Below are positions 51,219 through 58,999 of a stretch of DNA of 64,000 nucleotides, piece by piece. The DNA comes from an uncultured Bacteroidia bacterium. Its GTDB lineage: Bacteria > Bacteroidota > Bacteroidia > Bacteroidales > UBA932. Both the position numbers and the translations under genes were made by a program. The notes under the pieces are model-generated. The model was not told the origin of the DNA. It saw only the letters and a program-made list of their open reading frames with translations, and searched no databases. Every line of letters begins with the position of its first letter. Within the stretch, counting starts at the first letter, position 1. Where the stretch lies: the NCBI GenBank assembly GCA_902785785.1, contig CADAAA010000001.1, forward strand, positions 1-64,000. The letters run 5' to 3'.

Positions 51219-52193
51219 ATGGAAGAGATAAAGGATACACAGTACGTCGTCGGTATCGACGTAGGAGGCCAGACCTCCAAGCTCGGAGTTGTAGATGCGC
51301 GCGGAGACGTCCTCGCACAGACGGTGATCCGTTCAGACACTTACGGCGATGATGCAGGCGCTTTCATCAGCGCGCTTGCAGATGCCGTGAAGAAAGTCAT
51401 CAAGGAAGCGGACAAGGAAGGCCAGATCCGCGGAGTGGGCGTAGGCGCCCCCAACGGTAACTATTATACCGGAGAGGTCGCTTTCGCACCCAATCTCGCA
51501 TGGGCTGCCAAGAAATCCGTCAAGTTCGCCGAGATGCTCACCAAGAAACTTGGCGGGCTCCCGGTCTGCCTCACCAACGACGCCAATGCCGCAGCGGTCG
51601 GAGAAATGACCTACGGCGCGGCCAGAGGCATGAAGAATTTCATCATGATCACCCTCGGCACTGGTGTCGGCAGCGGCATCGTGATCGACGGCAAGGTCGT
51701 GTACGGCCATGACGGATTTGCCGGAGAGCTCGGCCATACCACCGTCGTCCAGCACAACGGCCGCACCTGCGGTTGCGGGCGCACCGGCTGCCTCGAGGCA
51801 TATTGCTCCGCCATCGGCGTAGCCAAGACTGCCCGCGAGTGGCTGGAGATGAGCAACGAGCCTTCCCTTCTCCGCGAGGTTGAGAACATCACGTCCAAGG
51901 ATGTCTACGAGGCCGCCAAGGAAGGCGATGCCCTCGCACTCCGCATTTTCGAGTATACTGGCAGCATCCTCGGCCGCAAGTTTGCGGATTTCATCGCGTT
52001 CAGCGCCCCGGAGGCCATCGTGCTCTTCGGCGGTCTTGCCCGCGCGAAGGATTTCCTCTACGAGCCGATGATGAAGGCCATGAACGACAATGTCCTCAAT
52101 ATCTGGAAGGACAAGGTAAAGATAGTATTCTCCCAGCTCAAGGAGTCGGATGCCGCCATCCTCGGCGCCTCCGCCCTTGCATGGGAGCTGTAA
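51219..52193 (+). CDS. ROK-family sugar kinase, probable glucokinase
   Basis: A 324-residue kinase. ATP-binding GIDVGGQTSKLGVVD is at the N-terminus. The catalytic Asp lies in LTNDANAAAVGE. The ROK zinc motif is CGCGRTGCLEAY, preceded by the sugar-contact GELGHTTV. ROK kinases phosphorylate glucose, mannose, fructose or N-acetyl sugars. The adjacent sugar symporter favours a hexokinase role. The FKBP gene starts 26 bases downstream. Confidence 0.9.
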   Translation: MEEIKDTQYVVGIDVGGQTSKLGVVDARGDVLAQTVIRSDTYGDDAGAFISALADAVKKVIKEADKEGQIRGVGVGAPNGNYYTGEVAFAPNLAWAAKKSVKFAEMLTKKLGGLPVCLTNDANAAAVGEMTYGAARGMKNFIMITLGTGVGSGIVIDGKVVYGHDGFAGELGHTTVVQHNGRTCGCGRTGCLEAYCSAIGVAKTAREWLEMSNEPSLLREVENITSKDVYEAAKEGDALALRIFEYTGSILGRKFADFIAFSAPEAIVLFGGLARAKDFLYEPMMKAMNDNVLNIWKDKVKIVFSQLKESDAAILGASALAWEL

Positions 52194-52219
52194 GGAACCA
52201 ATAAAAAACAATAAGTGAA

Positions 52220-52993
52220 ATGAAAGCAAGAAAATTCCTGATCGTAGCCCTCGCTCTGAGCATGGCTACCGTGGCATGTTCCCAGAACAATGCTAAACTT
52301 CCCGATGGTACCAGCGCAAAGGACCTTCTTCCCTCCAAGGCGCAGATTGATTCCGTAAGCTACCTCCTCGGTATCAACTTCGGAAGTTTCCTGAAGTCCT
52401 ACGACTTCGGTGGGGACCTCAACTATGCGGAGATGAAGAAAGGTATCCTCGATTTCCTTGGAGCAGAGGGCGACCAGACCGATTCCAATTTCGTCAAGCA
52501 GTTCAAGGTCAATCCTGAACTCATGAACGACGTTTTCAACGGCTTCCTCGACAAGAGGGCTGCGTACAACGCTGCCATTGCCTCCGCCAAGGAGAAGGAG
52601 TTCTTCGACTCCAATGCCAAGAAAGACGGCATCAAGACCACTGAGAGCGGTCTCCAGTACAAGATCGTCGAGCCCGGTTCAGAAGTCAAGCCCGGTCCTC
52701 AGGACACTGTCCTCGTGCGTTACAAGGGTTCCCTCCTCAATGGTACCGTGTTCGATGAGGTTCCCGCAAGTGAGGAGCCTATCCGCCTGACGCTTGACCG
52801 CGTCATCCCCGGTTGGACCGAGGGTCTCCAGCTCATCGGCGAGGGTGGCAAGGCCGTCCTCTACATCCCTTCCGAGCTTGGTTACGGCAGCCGTGGAAGC
52901 GGCAGCATCGAGCCCAACTCCACCCTCGTATTCGACGTGGAGCTCGTGAAGGTTCTCCCTTACGCGGACCCGAAGATCGACCTTGAGAACTAA
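52220..52993 (+). CDS. Lipoprotein FKBP-type peptidyl-prolyl isomerase
   Basis: A 257-residue protein with a lipobox (ATVACSQ). A helical dimerisation-type N-terminal region (about 35-130) precedes the C-terminal FKBP domain (about 140-252; GSEVKPGPQDTVLVRYKG, VIPGWTEGLQLIGEGGKA, GYGSRGSGSIEPNSTLVFDVEL). It resembles FkpA/Mip-type periplasmic folding helpers. The DUF3127 gene begins 3 bases after its stop. Confidence 0.92.
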   Translation: MKARKFLIVALALSMATVACSQNNAKLPDGTSAKDLLPSKAQIDSVSYLLGINFGSFLKSYDFGGDLNYAEMKKGILDFLGAEGDQTDSNFVKQFKVNPELMNDVFNGFLDKRAAYNAAIASAKEKEFFDSNAKKDGIKTTESGLQYKIVEPGSEVKPGPQDTVLVRYKGSLLNGTVFDEVPASEEPIRLTLDRVIPGWTEGLQLIGEGGKAVLYIPSELGYGSRGSGSIEPNSTLVFDVELVKVLPYADPKIDLEN

Positions 52994-52996
52994 GCC

Positions 52997-53419
52997 ATGA
53001 CGCTCGAACTCGAAGGAAGGATCAAGACGAAGCTGCCGGCCCAGGGCGGGACAAGCGCCCGCGGAGCCTGGACTCGGCAGGACTTCGTCGTGGAATACCA
53101 GGACGGGAACTACATGTCGGAGGCATGCTTCTCCGCATGGGGACAGGACCGCGTCGACGAGCTCGCGAAGTTCGGCGAAGGGGATGCCGTCAAGGTGTCC
53201 TTCAACGTCCGGGCGCGTGAATACGGCGGCCGTTGGTACAACGACCTCCGCGTCTGGCGGCTGTCCGCGGCCGGCGCGCCGCAGGCTCAGGCTGCTCCGC
53301 AGGCCGCTTACACGGCCGCGCCGCAGCCCCAGGCTCCGGCGGCTCCCGCCGCGCCTGCCCCGACCATCGACGATATGCCGATGGACATCGGGATAGGCGA
53401 GGATGACCTTCCGTTCTAG
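52997..53419 (+). CDS. DUF3127 protein with OB-like domain and SSB-like acidic tip
   Basis: A 140-residue protein. The N-terminal part, residues 1-90 (LELEGRIKTKLPAQ, WTRQDFVVEYQDGNY, VKVSFNVRAREYGGRWYNDLRVWRL), matches DUF3127, predicted to be OB-fold-like. A disordered Ala/Pro/Gln linker (about 93-122) follows. The last residues, MDIGIGEDDLPF, have the same form as the SSB C-terminal peptide (DDDIPF in E. coli) that binds RecO, RecQ, PriA and others. A single-stranded nucleic-acid role is inferred. Its stop is shared with converging miaA (CTAG, 53416-53419). Confidence 0.85.
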   Translation: MTLELEGRIKTKLPAQGGTSARGAWTRQDFVVEYQDGNYMSEACFSAWGQDRVDELAKFGEGDAVKVSFNVRAREYGGRWYNDLRVWRLSAAGAPQAQAAPQAAYTAAPQPQAPAAPAAPAPTIDDMPMDIGIGEDDLPF

Positions 53420-54279
53420 ATTTCCAGCCAGCGTATGGAGGCGTCACGGCGCCACCAGGTAAGCTGGCGTTTGGCATAGTGACGGGTGTTCCGCTGGATC
53501 AGCGCGACGGTTTCGTCCAAGGAGACGTCCCCGTCCAGATAATCGAAAACCTCCTTATAACCAACAGTCTGAAGTGCGGTCAGATGGCGGAAATCCGCCA
53601 GTGACCGCACTTCTTCTACTAGCCCGTCGTCCATCATCCGGACGACGCGCCCGTTTATACGGTCGTAAAGGACTTCCCGAGGCCGCGTAAGGCCGATCTT
53701 CTCGATCTCGAAGTCCCTGACAGGTGCCTCTGTCCTTTCCTTGAAGCTGGAGTAAGGCTTCCCCGTGGTAAGGCATATCTCGACTGCGCGGAACACGCGG
53801 TTGACATTTGACAGGTCCATGGTGGCATACGCTGCCGGATCGAGTCTGGCGAGGTCCTCCTTGAAGGGCTCAAGCCCTTCCTTTTCAAGCCTCTCCATCA
53901 GCTCTTTCCGGATTGAGAGGTCTGCGGTGGGGACATGGCCAAGGCCGTTGCAGACGGCATCAATGTAGAACATCGACCCTCCGGTCATCACGAGGGTCTC
54001 ATGCCCCTCGTCGAACAACCTGCCGATAAGCTCCAACGCGTCGGTCTCGTACAGACCGGCGGTGTAATACTCCGTCACCGACTTTGTATGGATGAAATAA
54101 TGCCGCACGGCTGACAACTGTGCGGCTGAAGGGACTGCCGTCCCTATGGACATTTCCTTGTATATCTGGCGCGAGTCGCAGGATATGACGGGCGATCCGT
54201 ACTTGAGCGCCATCCCGATGCTGTAGTCGGTCTTGCCTACAGCGGTCGGTCCGAGGATGATGATCAGCTTCCTGCCCAC
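53416..54279 (-). CDS. miaA: tRNA dimethylallyltransferase
   Basis: A 287-residue enzyme. The P-loop is GPTAVGKTDYSIG (9-21), followed by ISCDSRQIYKEMSIGTA and VMTGGSMFYIDAVCNGL. RNTRHYAKRQLTWWRRD at the C-terminus is typical. It adds a dimethylallyl group to A37 of tRNAs that read UNN codons. It begins 12 bases after the pRiA4b-like gene on the same strand. The length is slightly short for the family but no motif is missing. Confidence 0.95.
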   Translation of the reverse strand: MGRKLIIILGPTAVGKTDYSIGMALKYGSPVISCDSRQIYKEMSIGTAVPSAAQLSAVRHYFIHTKSVTEYYTAGLYETDALELIGRLFDEGHETLVMTGGSMFYIDAVCNGLGHVPTADLSIRKELMERLEKEGLEPFKEDLARLDPAAYATMDLSNVNRVFRAVEICLTTGKPYSSFKERTEAPVRDFEIEKIGLTRPREVLYDRINGRVVRMMDDGLVEEVRSLADFRHLTALQTVGYKEVFDYLDGDVSLDETVALIQRNTRHYAKRQLTWWRRDASIRWLEI

Positions 54280-54291
54280 GGCCGGCGCAGG

Positions 54292-54927
54292 TCAGAGCGT
54301 GAGGTCCTCGCTGCCGTCGAAGATCTCCATTCCGTCCTCGTCGTCCCTGAGGCTGCTCTCGTCTTCGTCGTCGTCATCATCGTCCTCGTCGTCTCCTCCG
54401 GCCAGGTCTTCGTCCGAGTCGTCCTCGTCCTTGAGGGCGCTGAGAAGGGCGTCAAGGCTTTTCTTGCGGTTCTTGTCGCTCTCGCTGGGGAGGTGGCGCT
54501 GGTCGTCAGGAAGATCCTCGAAAGCTATGTAGCCGTTCTCGAACTCGATGGGATTGGGTCCCTTGGAGTCGGCAAGCACGGGGCAGGACTTGGAGGATGC
54601 TCCGGGCACTTCGCCTTCGAAGCTGATATTCACGCTCTTCTTGTTGGTCACATCATAGAAATACACGAAGGACTTGATCCCTTTCTTGACGACGTCGGCA
54701 ATGGTAATGTCGTCGACGGCGCCGTTGCCGAGGTCGAACAGACCGTAGCGTGCCACCACGGCGCCGGAGGCATCGAAGGCCTTGAACAGGATCAGTTGGT
54801 CCTGCGGGAACTCCATGTCCGCCCTCATCTGCTTGTGGAAGGTGTACAGGGTGTTGTCCGCGCTCAAATGATAAATCCGGTGGAACCCCTTGATGCCGGT
54901 AAGGCTCACCTTGAAGGAATAAACCAT
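54292..54927 (-). CDS. pRiA4b ORF-3-like protein with acidic tail
   Basis: A 211-residue protein. The N-terminal region, about 1-150 (VYSFKVSLTGIKGFHRIYHLSADNTLY), has the beta-rich pattern of the plasmid pRiA4b ORF-3-like (IS1096 TnpR-type) family, whose function is unknown. The C-terminus is strongly acidic and disordered (about 165-205, with a run of Asp). There are no transposase or mobile-element features around it. It precedes miaA. A minus-strand -7 box TACCTTTG lies at 54964-54957. Confidence 0.75.
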   Translation of the reverse strand: MVYSFKVSLTGIKGFHRIYHLSADNTLYTFHKQMRADMEFPQDQLILFKAFDASGAVVARYGLFDLGNGAVDDITIADVVKKGIKSFVYFYDVTNKKSVNISFEGEVPGASSKSCPVLADSKGPNPIEFENGYIAFEDLPDDQRHLPSESDKNRKKSLDALLSALKDEDDSDEDLAGGDDEDDDDDDEDESSLRDDEDGMEIFDGSEDLTL

Positions 54928-54994
54928 AATCGTTCGCTTTTCTGCATTTCGTCACTCAAAGGTACAAATTATTTCAACACACGCGCCATCGGAG

Positions 54995-55025
54995 TTGCAA
55001 ATAAAGTACAAATTAGCTAAATTTG
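54995..55025 (+). promoter_or_regulatory. Promoter of the YigZ-family gene
   Basis: TTG at 54995-54997, a 20-base spacer and TAAATTTG at 55018-55025. This places the transcript start near 55031, downstream of a possible TTG start at 55023 and upstream of the ATG at 55050. Confidence 0.75.
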
Positions 55026-55049
55026 AAAAAGCAACGGATATTTGCCCAG

Positions 55050-55661
55050 ATGCTGATCAAGGACACATATGCGAGCATAGCCGGCCGCTCCGACGGCCTG
55101 TTCAAGGACAACGGCAGCCGGTTCATCGCCCAGGCCTATCCTGTTGAGAGTGAGGAGGAGGTGAAGGAGATAGTCGGGAGCCTGAAGAAGGAGTACCATG
55201 ATGCGCGGCACCATTGCTTTGCATACCGCTTAGGGCTTGACGGTTCCCGCTGGCGCGCCAATGATGACGGCGAGCCTTCCGGGTCCGCCGGGCGTCCCAT
55301 CCTCGGACAGATCGACGCGGCGGGGCTCAGCGATATCCTTGTTGTCGTCATCCGTTACTTCGGCGGCATCAAGCTCGGCATTCCCGGGCTGATCCGGGCG
55401 TACAAGACTTCCACCGCCGATGCACTTGCACAAGCGACCGTGGTGGAGAAGGTTGCGGGCAAGGATTACAGGCTTTCCTTCCCCTACTTGTCCATGAACG
55501 CCGTGATGAAGGTCGTCAAGGACATGTCGCTGCCGCAGAAGGACCAGTACTTCGCCGAGAGGTGCAGCATGCTGCTCAGGGTACGCCTCTCCCAGGAGGC
55601 GGCTTTCCTCGACAGGGTCTCCAATATCGAGGGCGTTGACGTAGATGAAGTGAAGATTTGA
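55050..55661 (+). CDS. YigZ/IMPACT-family protein
   Basis: 203 residues from the ATG at 55050. A TTG nine codons upstream falls inside the promoter and is rejected. The N-terminal UPF0029/IMPACT domain (about 1-115) has the signature DARHHCFAYRLG, then DDGEPSGSAGRPILGQI and VVVIRYFGGIKLGIPGLIRAY. A C-terminal ferredoxin-like domain follows. The family is linked to translation or stress control in other organisms, but the bacterial role is not settled. Confidence 0.9.
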   Translation: MLIKDTYASIAGRSDGLFKDNGSRFIAQAYPVESEEEVKEIVGSLKKEYHDARHHCFAYRLGLDGSRWRANDDGEPSGSAGRPILGQIDAAGLSDILVVVIRYFGGIKLGIPGLIRAYKTSTADALAQATVVEKVAGKDYRLSFPYLSMNAVMKVVKDMSLPQKDQYFAERCSMLLRVRLSQEAAFLDRVSNIEGVDVDEVKI

Positions 55662-55671
55662 AATAGTTTTT

Positions 55672-55701
55672 TTGAAAATTGATATTATATCGTTATCTTT
55701 A
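55672..55701 (+). promoter_or_regulatory. Promoter of the serC-metG operon
   Basis: TTG at 55672-55674, a 19-base spacer and TATCTTTA at 55694-55701, one base off the -7 consensus. The serC ATG follows 34 bases later. Confidence 0.6.
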
Positions 55702-55735
55702 AGGACACATCACTTAAAATTGTTTACTGCATATT

Positions 55736-56809
55736 ATGGCAAAAGTACATGTTTTCAATGCCGGTCCCTGCCTTCTTCCGCAGCCTGTCATTGATGCTTC
55801 GATCGAAGCGCTGAAAGATTTCAAGGGCACGGGAGTGTCCGTGTTGTCCATTTCGCACCGCACCAAGGAGTGGGAAGCCACGATGAACGAGTGCCGTTCC
55901 CTCTGGAAGGAACTTCTCAATATCCCCGATACCCACGAGGTCGTTTTCCTCGGCGGCGGCGCCAGCCTCGAATTCCTCTACGTGGCCATGAACTTCCTCG
56001 AGAAGAAGGCCGCATATCTCGATACGGGCGTCTGGGCCCACAAGGCCCTCAAGGAGGCCCAGGGCATCGGCGAAGCCTACGCGCTCGCCTGTTCCAAGGA
56101 CAAGAACTACTCCTACATCCCCAAGGGGTATGAGATCCCGACCGACATCGACTATTTCCACATCACGACCAACAATACCATCTACGGTACCGAGATCAAG
56201 GAAGACATCGACTGCCCCGTGCCGCTTATCGCCGATATGTCGTCCGATATCCTCAGCCGTCCCGTCGACGTATCCAAGTATGCCCTCATCTACGGCGGCG
56301 CGCAGAAGAATGCCGGCCCTGCCGGAGTCATCTTCGCCATCATCCGCAAGGATGCCCTGGGCAAGGTCTCACGCTACCTTCCCACCATGCTTGACTACCG
56401 CACCCACATCGAGAAGGAGTCCATGTTCAACACCCCTCCGGTGTTCTCCATTTTCGTGATGAACGAGACCCTCAAGTGGCTCAAGGGCATTGGCGGAGTC
56501 GAGGAGATGAACCGCATCAACAACCGCAAGGCCGCCACCCTCTATGCCGAGATCGACCGCAACTCCCTGTTCACCGGCACCGCCGCCGTCGAGGACCGTT
56601 CCATCATGAACGTCTGCTTCGTCATGGCCCCCGGTCATGAGGACCTGCAGGACGAGTTCATGGCATTCTCCAAGGAGCGCGGCATGGTCGGCATCAAGGG
56701 ACACCGCTCCGTGGGCGGATTCCGCGCATCGTTGTACAACGCCTGCTCGCAGGAGGACGTCGAGGCCCTCGTCGCGTGCATGCAGGATTTCGAGAAATTG
56801 CATAAATAA
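55736..56809 (+). CDS. serC: Phosphoserine aminotransferase
   Basis: A 357-residue PLP enzyme converting 3-phosphohydroxypyruvate to phosphoserine. N-terminal [28 protein letters not shown]-type [15 protein letters not shown], and the PLP-lysine segment [12 protein letters not shown] are characteristic. [10 protein letters not shown] carries the phosphate-binding turn. It is the first gene of a compact operon in which all following genes are 7-10 bases apart. Confidence 0.96.
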   Translation: MAKVHVFNAGPCLLPQPVIDASIEALKDFKGTGVSVLSISHRTKEWEATMNECRSLWKELLNIPDTHEVVFLGGGASLEFLYVAMNFLEKKAAYLDTGVWAHKALKEAQGIGEAYALACSKDKNYSYIPKGYEIPTDIDYFHITTNNTIYGTEIKEDIDCPVPLIADMSSDILSRPVDVSKYALIYGGAQKNAGPAGVIFAIIRKDALGKVSRYLPTMLDYRTHIEKESMFNTPPVFSIFVMNETLKWLKGIGGVEEMNRINNRKAATLYAEIDRNSLFTGTAAVEDRSIMNVCFVMAPGHEDLQDEFMAFSKERGMVGIKGHRSVGGFRASLYNACSQEDVEALVACMQDFEKLHK

Positions 56810-56817
56810 CCCTGAAA

Positions 56818-57738
56818 ATGAAAGTTTTGCTCGCAACCCAGAAGCCGTTCGCCGCTGCCGCAGTGGCCGGTATTAGGGAAATACTCGAAGGAGCCGGCCA
56901 CGAGGTGGCCCTGCTCGAGAAATACGCTGAACAGTCCGACCTCGTCGCGGCCGTCTCCGACGCCGAGGCCATGATCATACGCTCCGACAAGGTTACCGCC
57001 GAGGTCCTCGATGCGGCCCCGAAGCTCAAGATAGTCGTGCGCGCCGGCGCCGGCTACGACAATGTCGACCTGGCCGCCGCCACGGCGCACGGCGTGGTGG
57101 TGATGAACACCCCCGGACAGAACTCCAACGCCGTCGCGGAGCTGGCGCTGGCCATGATGATCTTCATGGCCCGCAATCAGTTCACCCCCGCGACCGGCTC
57201 CGAACTCCTCGGCAAGCGCCTCGGAGTCCAGGCTTACGGCAACGTCGGTCGGCTCGTCGGCCAGAAGGCCCGCGCCCTCGGCATGGAGATCTCCGCCCTC
57301 GACCCGTTCCTCACCGACGAGCAGATCTCGTCCGCGGGAGCCGATCCGGTCCATTCCGTAGAGGAGCTTTACAGCACCTCCAACTACGTTTCCATCCACA
57401 TCCCCGCCCTTCCCGCGACCATCAAGTCCATCGGTTATGACCTCATCACCAAGATGCCCAAGGGTGGAGTCCTTGTCAATACCGCCCGCAAGGAGGTCAT
57501 CGACGAGGAAGGCCTCATGAAGGCTCTCGAGGAGCGTCAGGACCTCCGTTACGTCACGGATGTCATGCCGGACAACTACGAGGAGCTCCGTGAGAAGTTC
57601 GGTCTGCGCGTTTTCGCCACGCCCAAGAAGATGGGCGCCCAGACCGCCGAGGCCAATGTCAACGCCGGCCTGGCCGCCGCGCGCCAGATAGTGGATTACT
57701 TTGCGACGGGCAACACCCGTTTCCAGGTCAACAAATAG
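56818..57738 (+). CDS. serA: D-3-phosphoglycerate dehydrogenase, short form
   Basis: A 306-residue D-2-hydroxyacid dehydrogenase. The nucleotide-binding loop is atypical but placed correctly (GVQAYGNVGRLVGQKA). RAGAGYDNVDL and NTARKEVIDEEGL carry catalytic-site residues. The allosteric ACT domain of the long SerA form is absent, so serine feedback inhibition through ACT is not expected. Position directly after serC supports phosphoglycerate as substrate. Confidence 0.92.
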   Translation: MKVLLATQKPFAAAAVAGIREILEGAGHEVALLEKYAEQSDLVAAVSDAEAMIIRSDKVTAEVLDAAPKLKIVVRAGAGYDNVDLAAATAHGVVVMNTPGQNSNAVAELALAMMIFMARNQFTPATGSELLGKRLGVQAYGNVGRLVGQKARALGMEISALDPFLTDEQISSAGADPVHSVEELYSTSNYVSIHIPALPATIKSIGYDLITKMPKGGVLVNTARKEVIDEEGLMKALEERQDLRYVTDVMPDNYEELREKFGLRVFATPKKMGAQTAEANVNAGLAAARQIVDYFATGNTRFQVNK

Positions 57739-57747
57739 TCGCAGGCT

Positions 57748-58989
57748 ATGGTAAAGGTAAAGCCGTTTGCGGCGGTGCGTCCGCCGAAAGACATCGTCAC
57801 CGAGGTGGCTGCGCCGCCTTACGACGTCCTCAATTCGCAGGAGGCCAAGGACATGGCAGGCGAGAAGTCCCTGCTGCATATCACCAAGCCGGAGATCGAT
57901 TTCGATCCCATCCTGCCCGACCATGACCAGCGCGTCTACGACCGCGCGGTCGTCAACTTCAAGGAGTGGCAGAAGCGCGGCTGGCTGGTACAGGACCCCA
58001 AGCCCTGCTACTACGTGTATGCCCAGACCATGGACGGCCGTACGCAGTTCGGTCTCGTGCTCTGCGCCCATACAGACGACTATGCCGAGGGCCGCATCAA
58101 GAAGCATGAGCTCACCCGCAAGGACAAGGAAGACGACCGTATGATCCACGTCCGCATCCAGAACGCCAACATCGAGCCAGTGTTCTTCGCATACCGCGAC
58201 AACGATGCGCTCAACGCCATCGTCTCGCGCTATGCAGCCGGGGAGCCCGAGTACCATTTCGTGGATGAGAACAATTTCGGACATACATTCTGGGTGGTTG
58301 ATGACGACGCGGACATCGCACGCATCACCGAGGTGTTCACCACGCAGGTGGAGGCTTTCTACGTGGCCGACGGCCACCACAGGACGGCGGCAGCCGCCCG
58401 CGTGGGCGCGGAGAAGCGCGCGCAGAATCCGCACCACACCGGCGAGGAGGAGTACAACTACTTCATGGCCGTTTGCTTCCCCGAGAGCCAGCTCAAGATC
58501 ATCGACTACAACCGCGTGGTCAAGGATTTGAACGGACTCAGCCCCGAGGGCCTTCTCAAGGCCCTGGGCGAGGATTTCGAAGTGGAATGCAAGGGCGCCG
58601 GGGTCTATCGCCCCGATGCGCTCCACAATTTCTCGATGTACCTTGAGGGCAAGTGGTATTCCCTGACAGCCCGCCCCGGACGCTACGATGACAGCGATCC
58701 CATCGGCGTGCTCGACGTCACTATCCTATCCCGTCTCGTACTGGACAAGATACTGGGCATCAAGGACCTGCGTACTGACAACCGCATTGATTTCGTCGGT
58801 GGCATACGCGGGCTGGGAGAGCTTTCCCGCAGGGTGGACAGCGGAGAGATGAAGGTGGCTTTCGCCCTCTATCCGGTCTCGATGGACCAGCTGATGCGCA
58901 TCGCCGACAGCGGCAGCATCATGCCTCCCAAGACGACCTGGTTCGAGCCCAAGCTGCGTTCGGGACTCGCCATTCACAAACTGGACTAA
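57748..58989 (+). CDS. DUF1015-family protein
   Basis: A 413-residue protein of the DUF1015 (SerC-associated) family: VKPFAAVRPPKDI at the N-terminus, APPYDVLNSQEA, RDNDALNAIV and YVADGHHRTAAAARV in the middle. The biochemical function is not known. Its regular neighbourhood with serA and serC, seen here too, suggests a link to serine metabolism or its regulation. No signal peptide or membrane segment is present. Confidence 0.9.
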   Translation: MVKVKPFAAVRPPKDIVTEVAAPPYDVLNSQEAKDMAGEKSLLHITKPEIDFDPILPDHDQRVYDRAVVNFKEWQKRGWLVQDPKPCYYVYAQTMDGRTQFGLVLCAHTDDYAEGRIKKHELTRKDKEDDRMIHVRIQNANIEPVFFAYRDNDALNAIVSRYAAGEPEYHFVDENNFGHTFWVVDDDADIARITEVFTTQVEAFYVADGHHRTAAAARVGAEKRAQNPHHTGEEEYNYFMAVCFPESQLKIIDYNRVVKDLNGLSPEGLLKALGEDFEVECKGAGVYRPDALHNFSMYLEGKWYSLTARPGRYDDSDPIGVLDVTILSRLVLDKILGIKDLRTDNRIDFVGGIRGLGELSRRVDSGEMKVAFALYPVSMDQLMRIADSGSIMPPKTTWFEPKLRSGLAIHKLD

Positions 58990-58999
58990 ACTCCCTTAC

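Noticed and set aside
54292-54927. pRiA4b ORF-3/IS1096 TnpR-like protein as evidence of a mobile element
   Set aside because: No transposase, terminal repeats or integrase are present, and the gene sits in a housekeeping context next to miaA. The family name is historical.
56635-58626. A 663-codon minus-strand open frame over serC, serA and DUF1015
   Set aside because: It spans three well-supported genes on the other strand and has no recognisable motif or start context.
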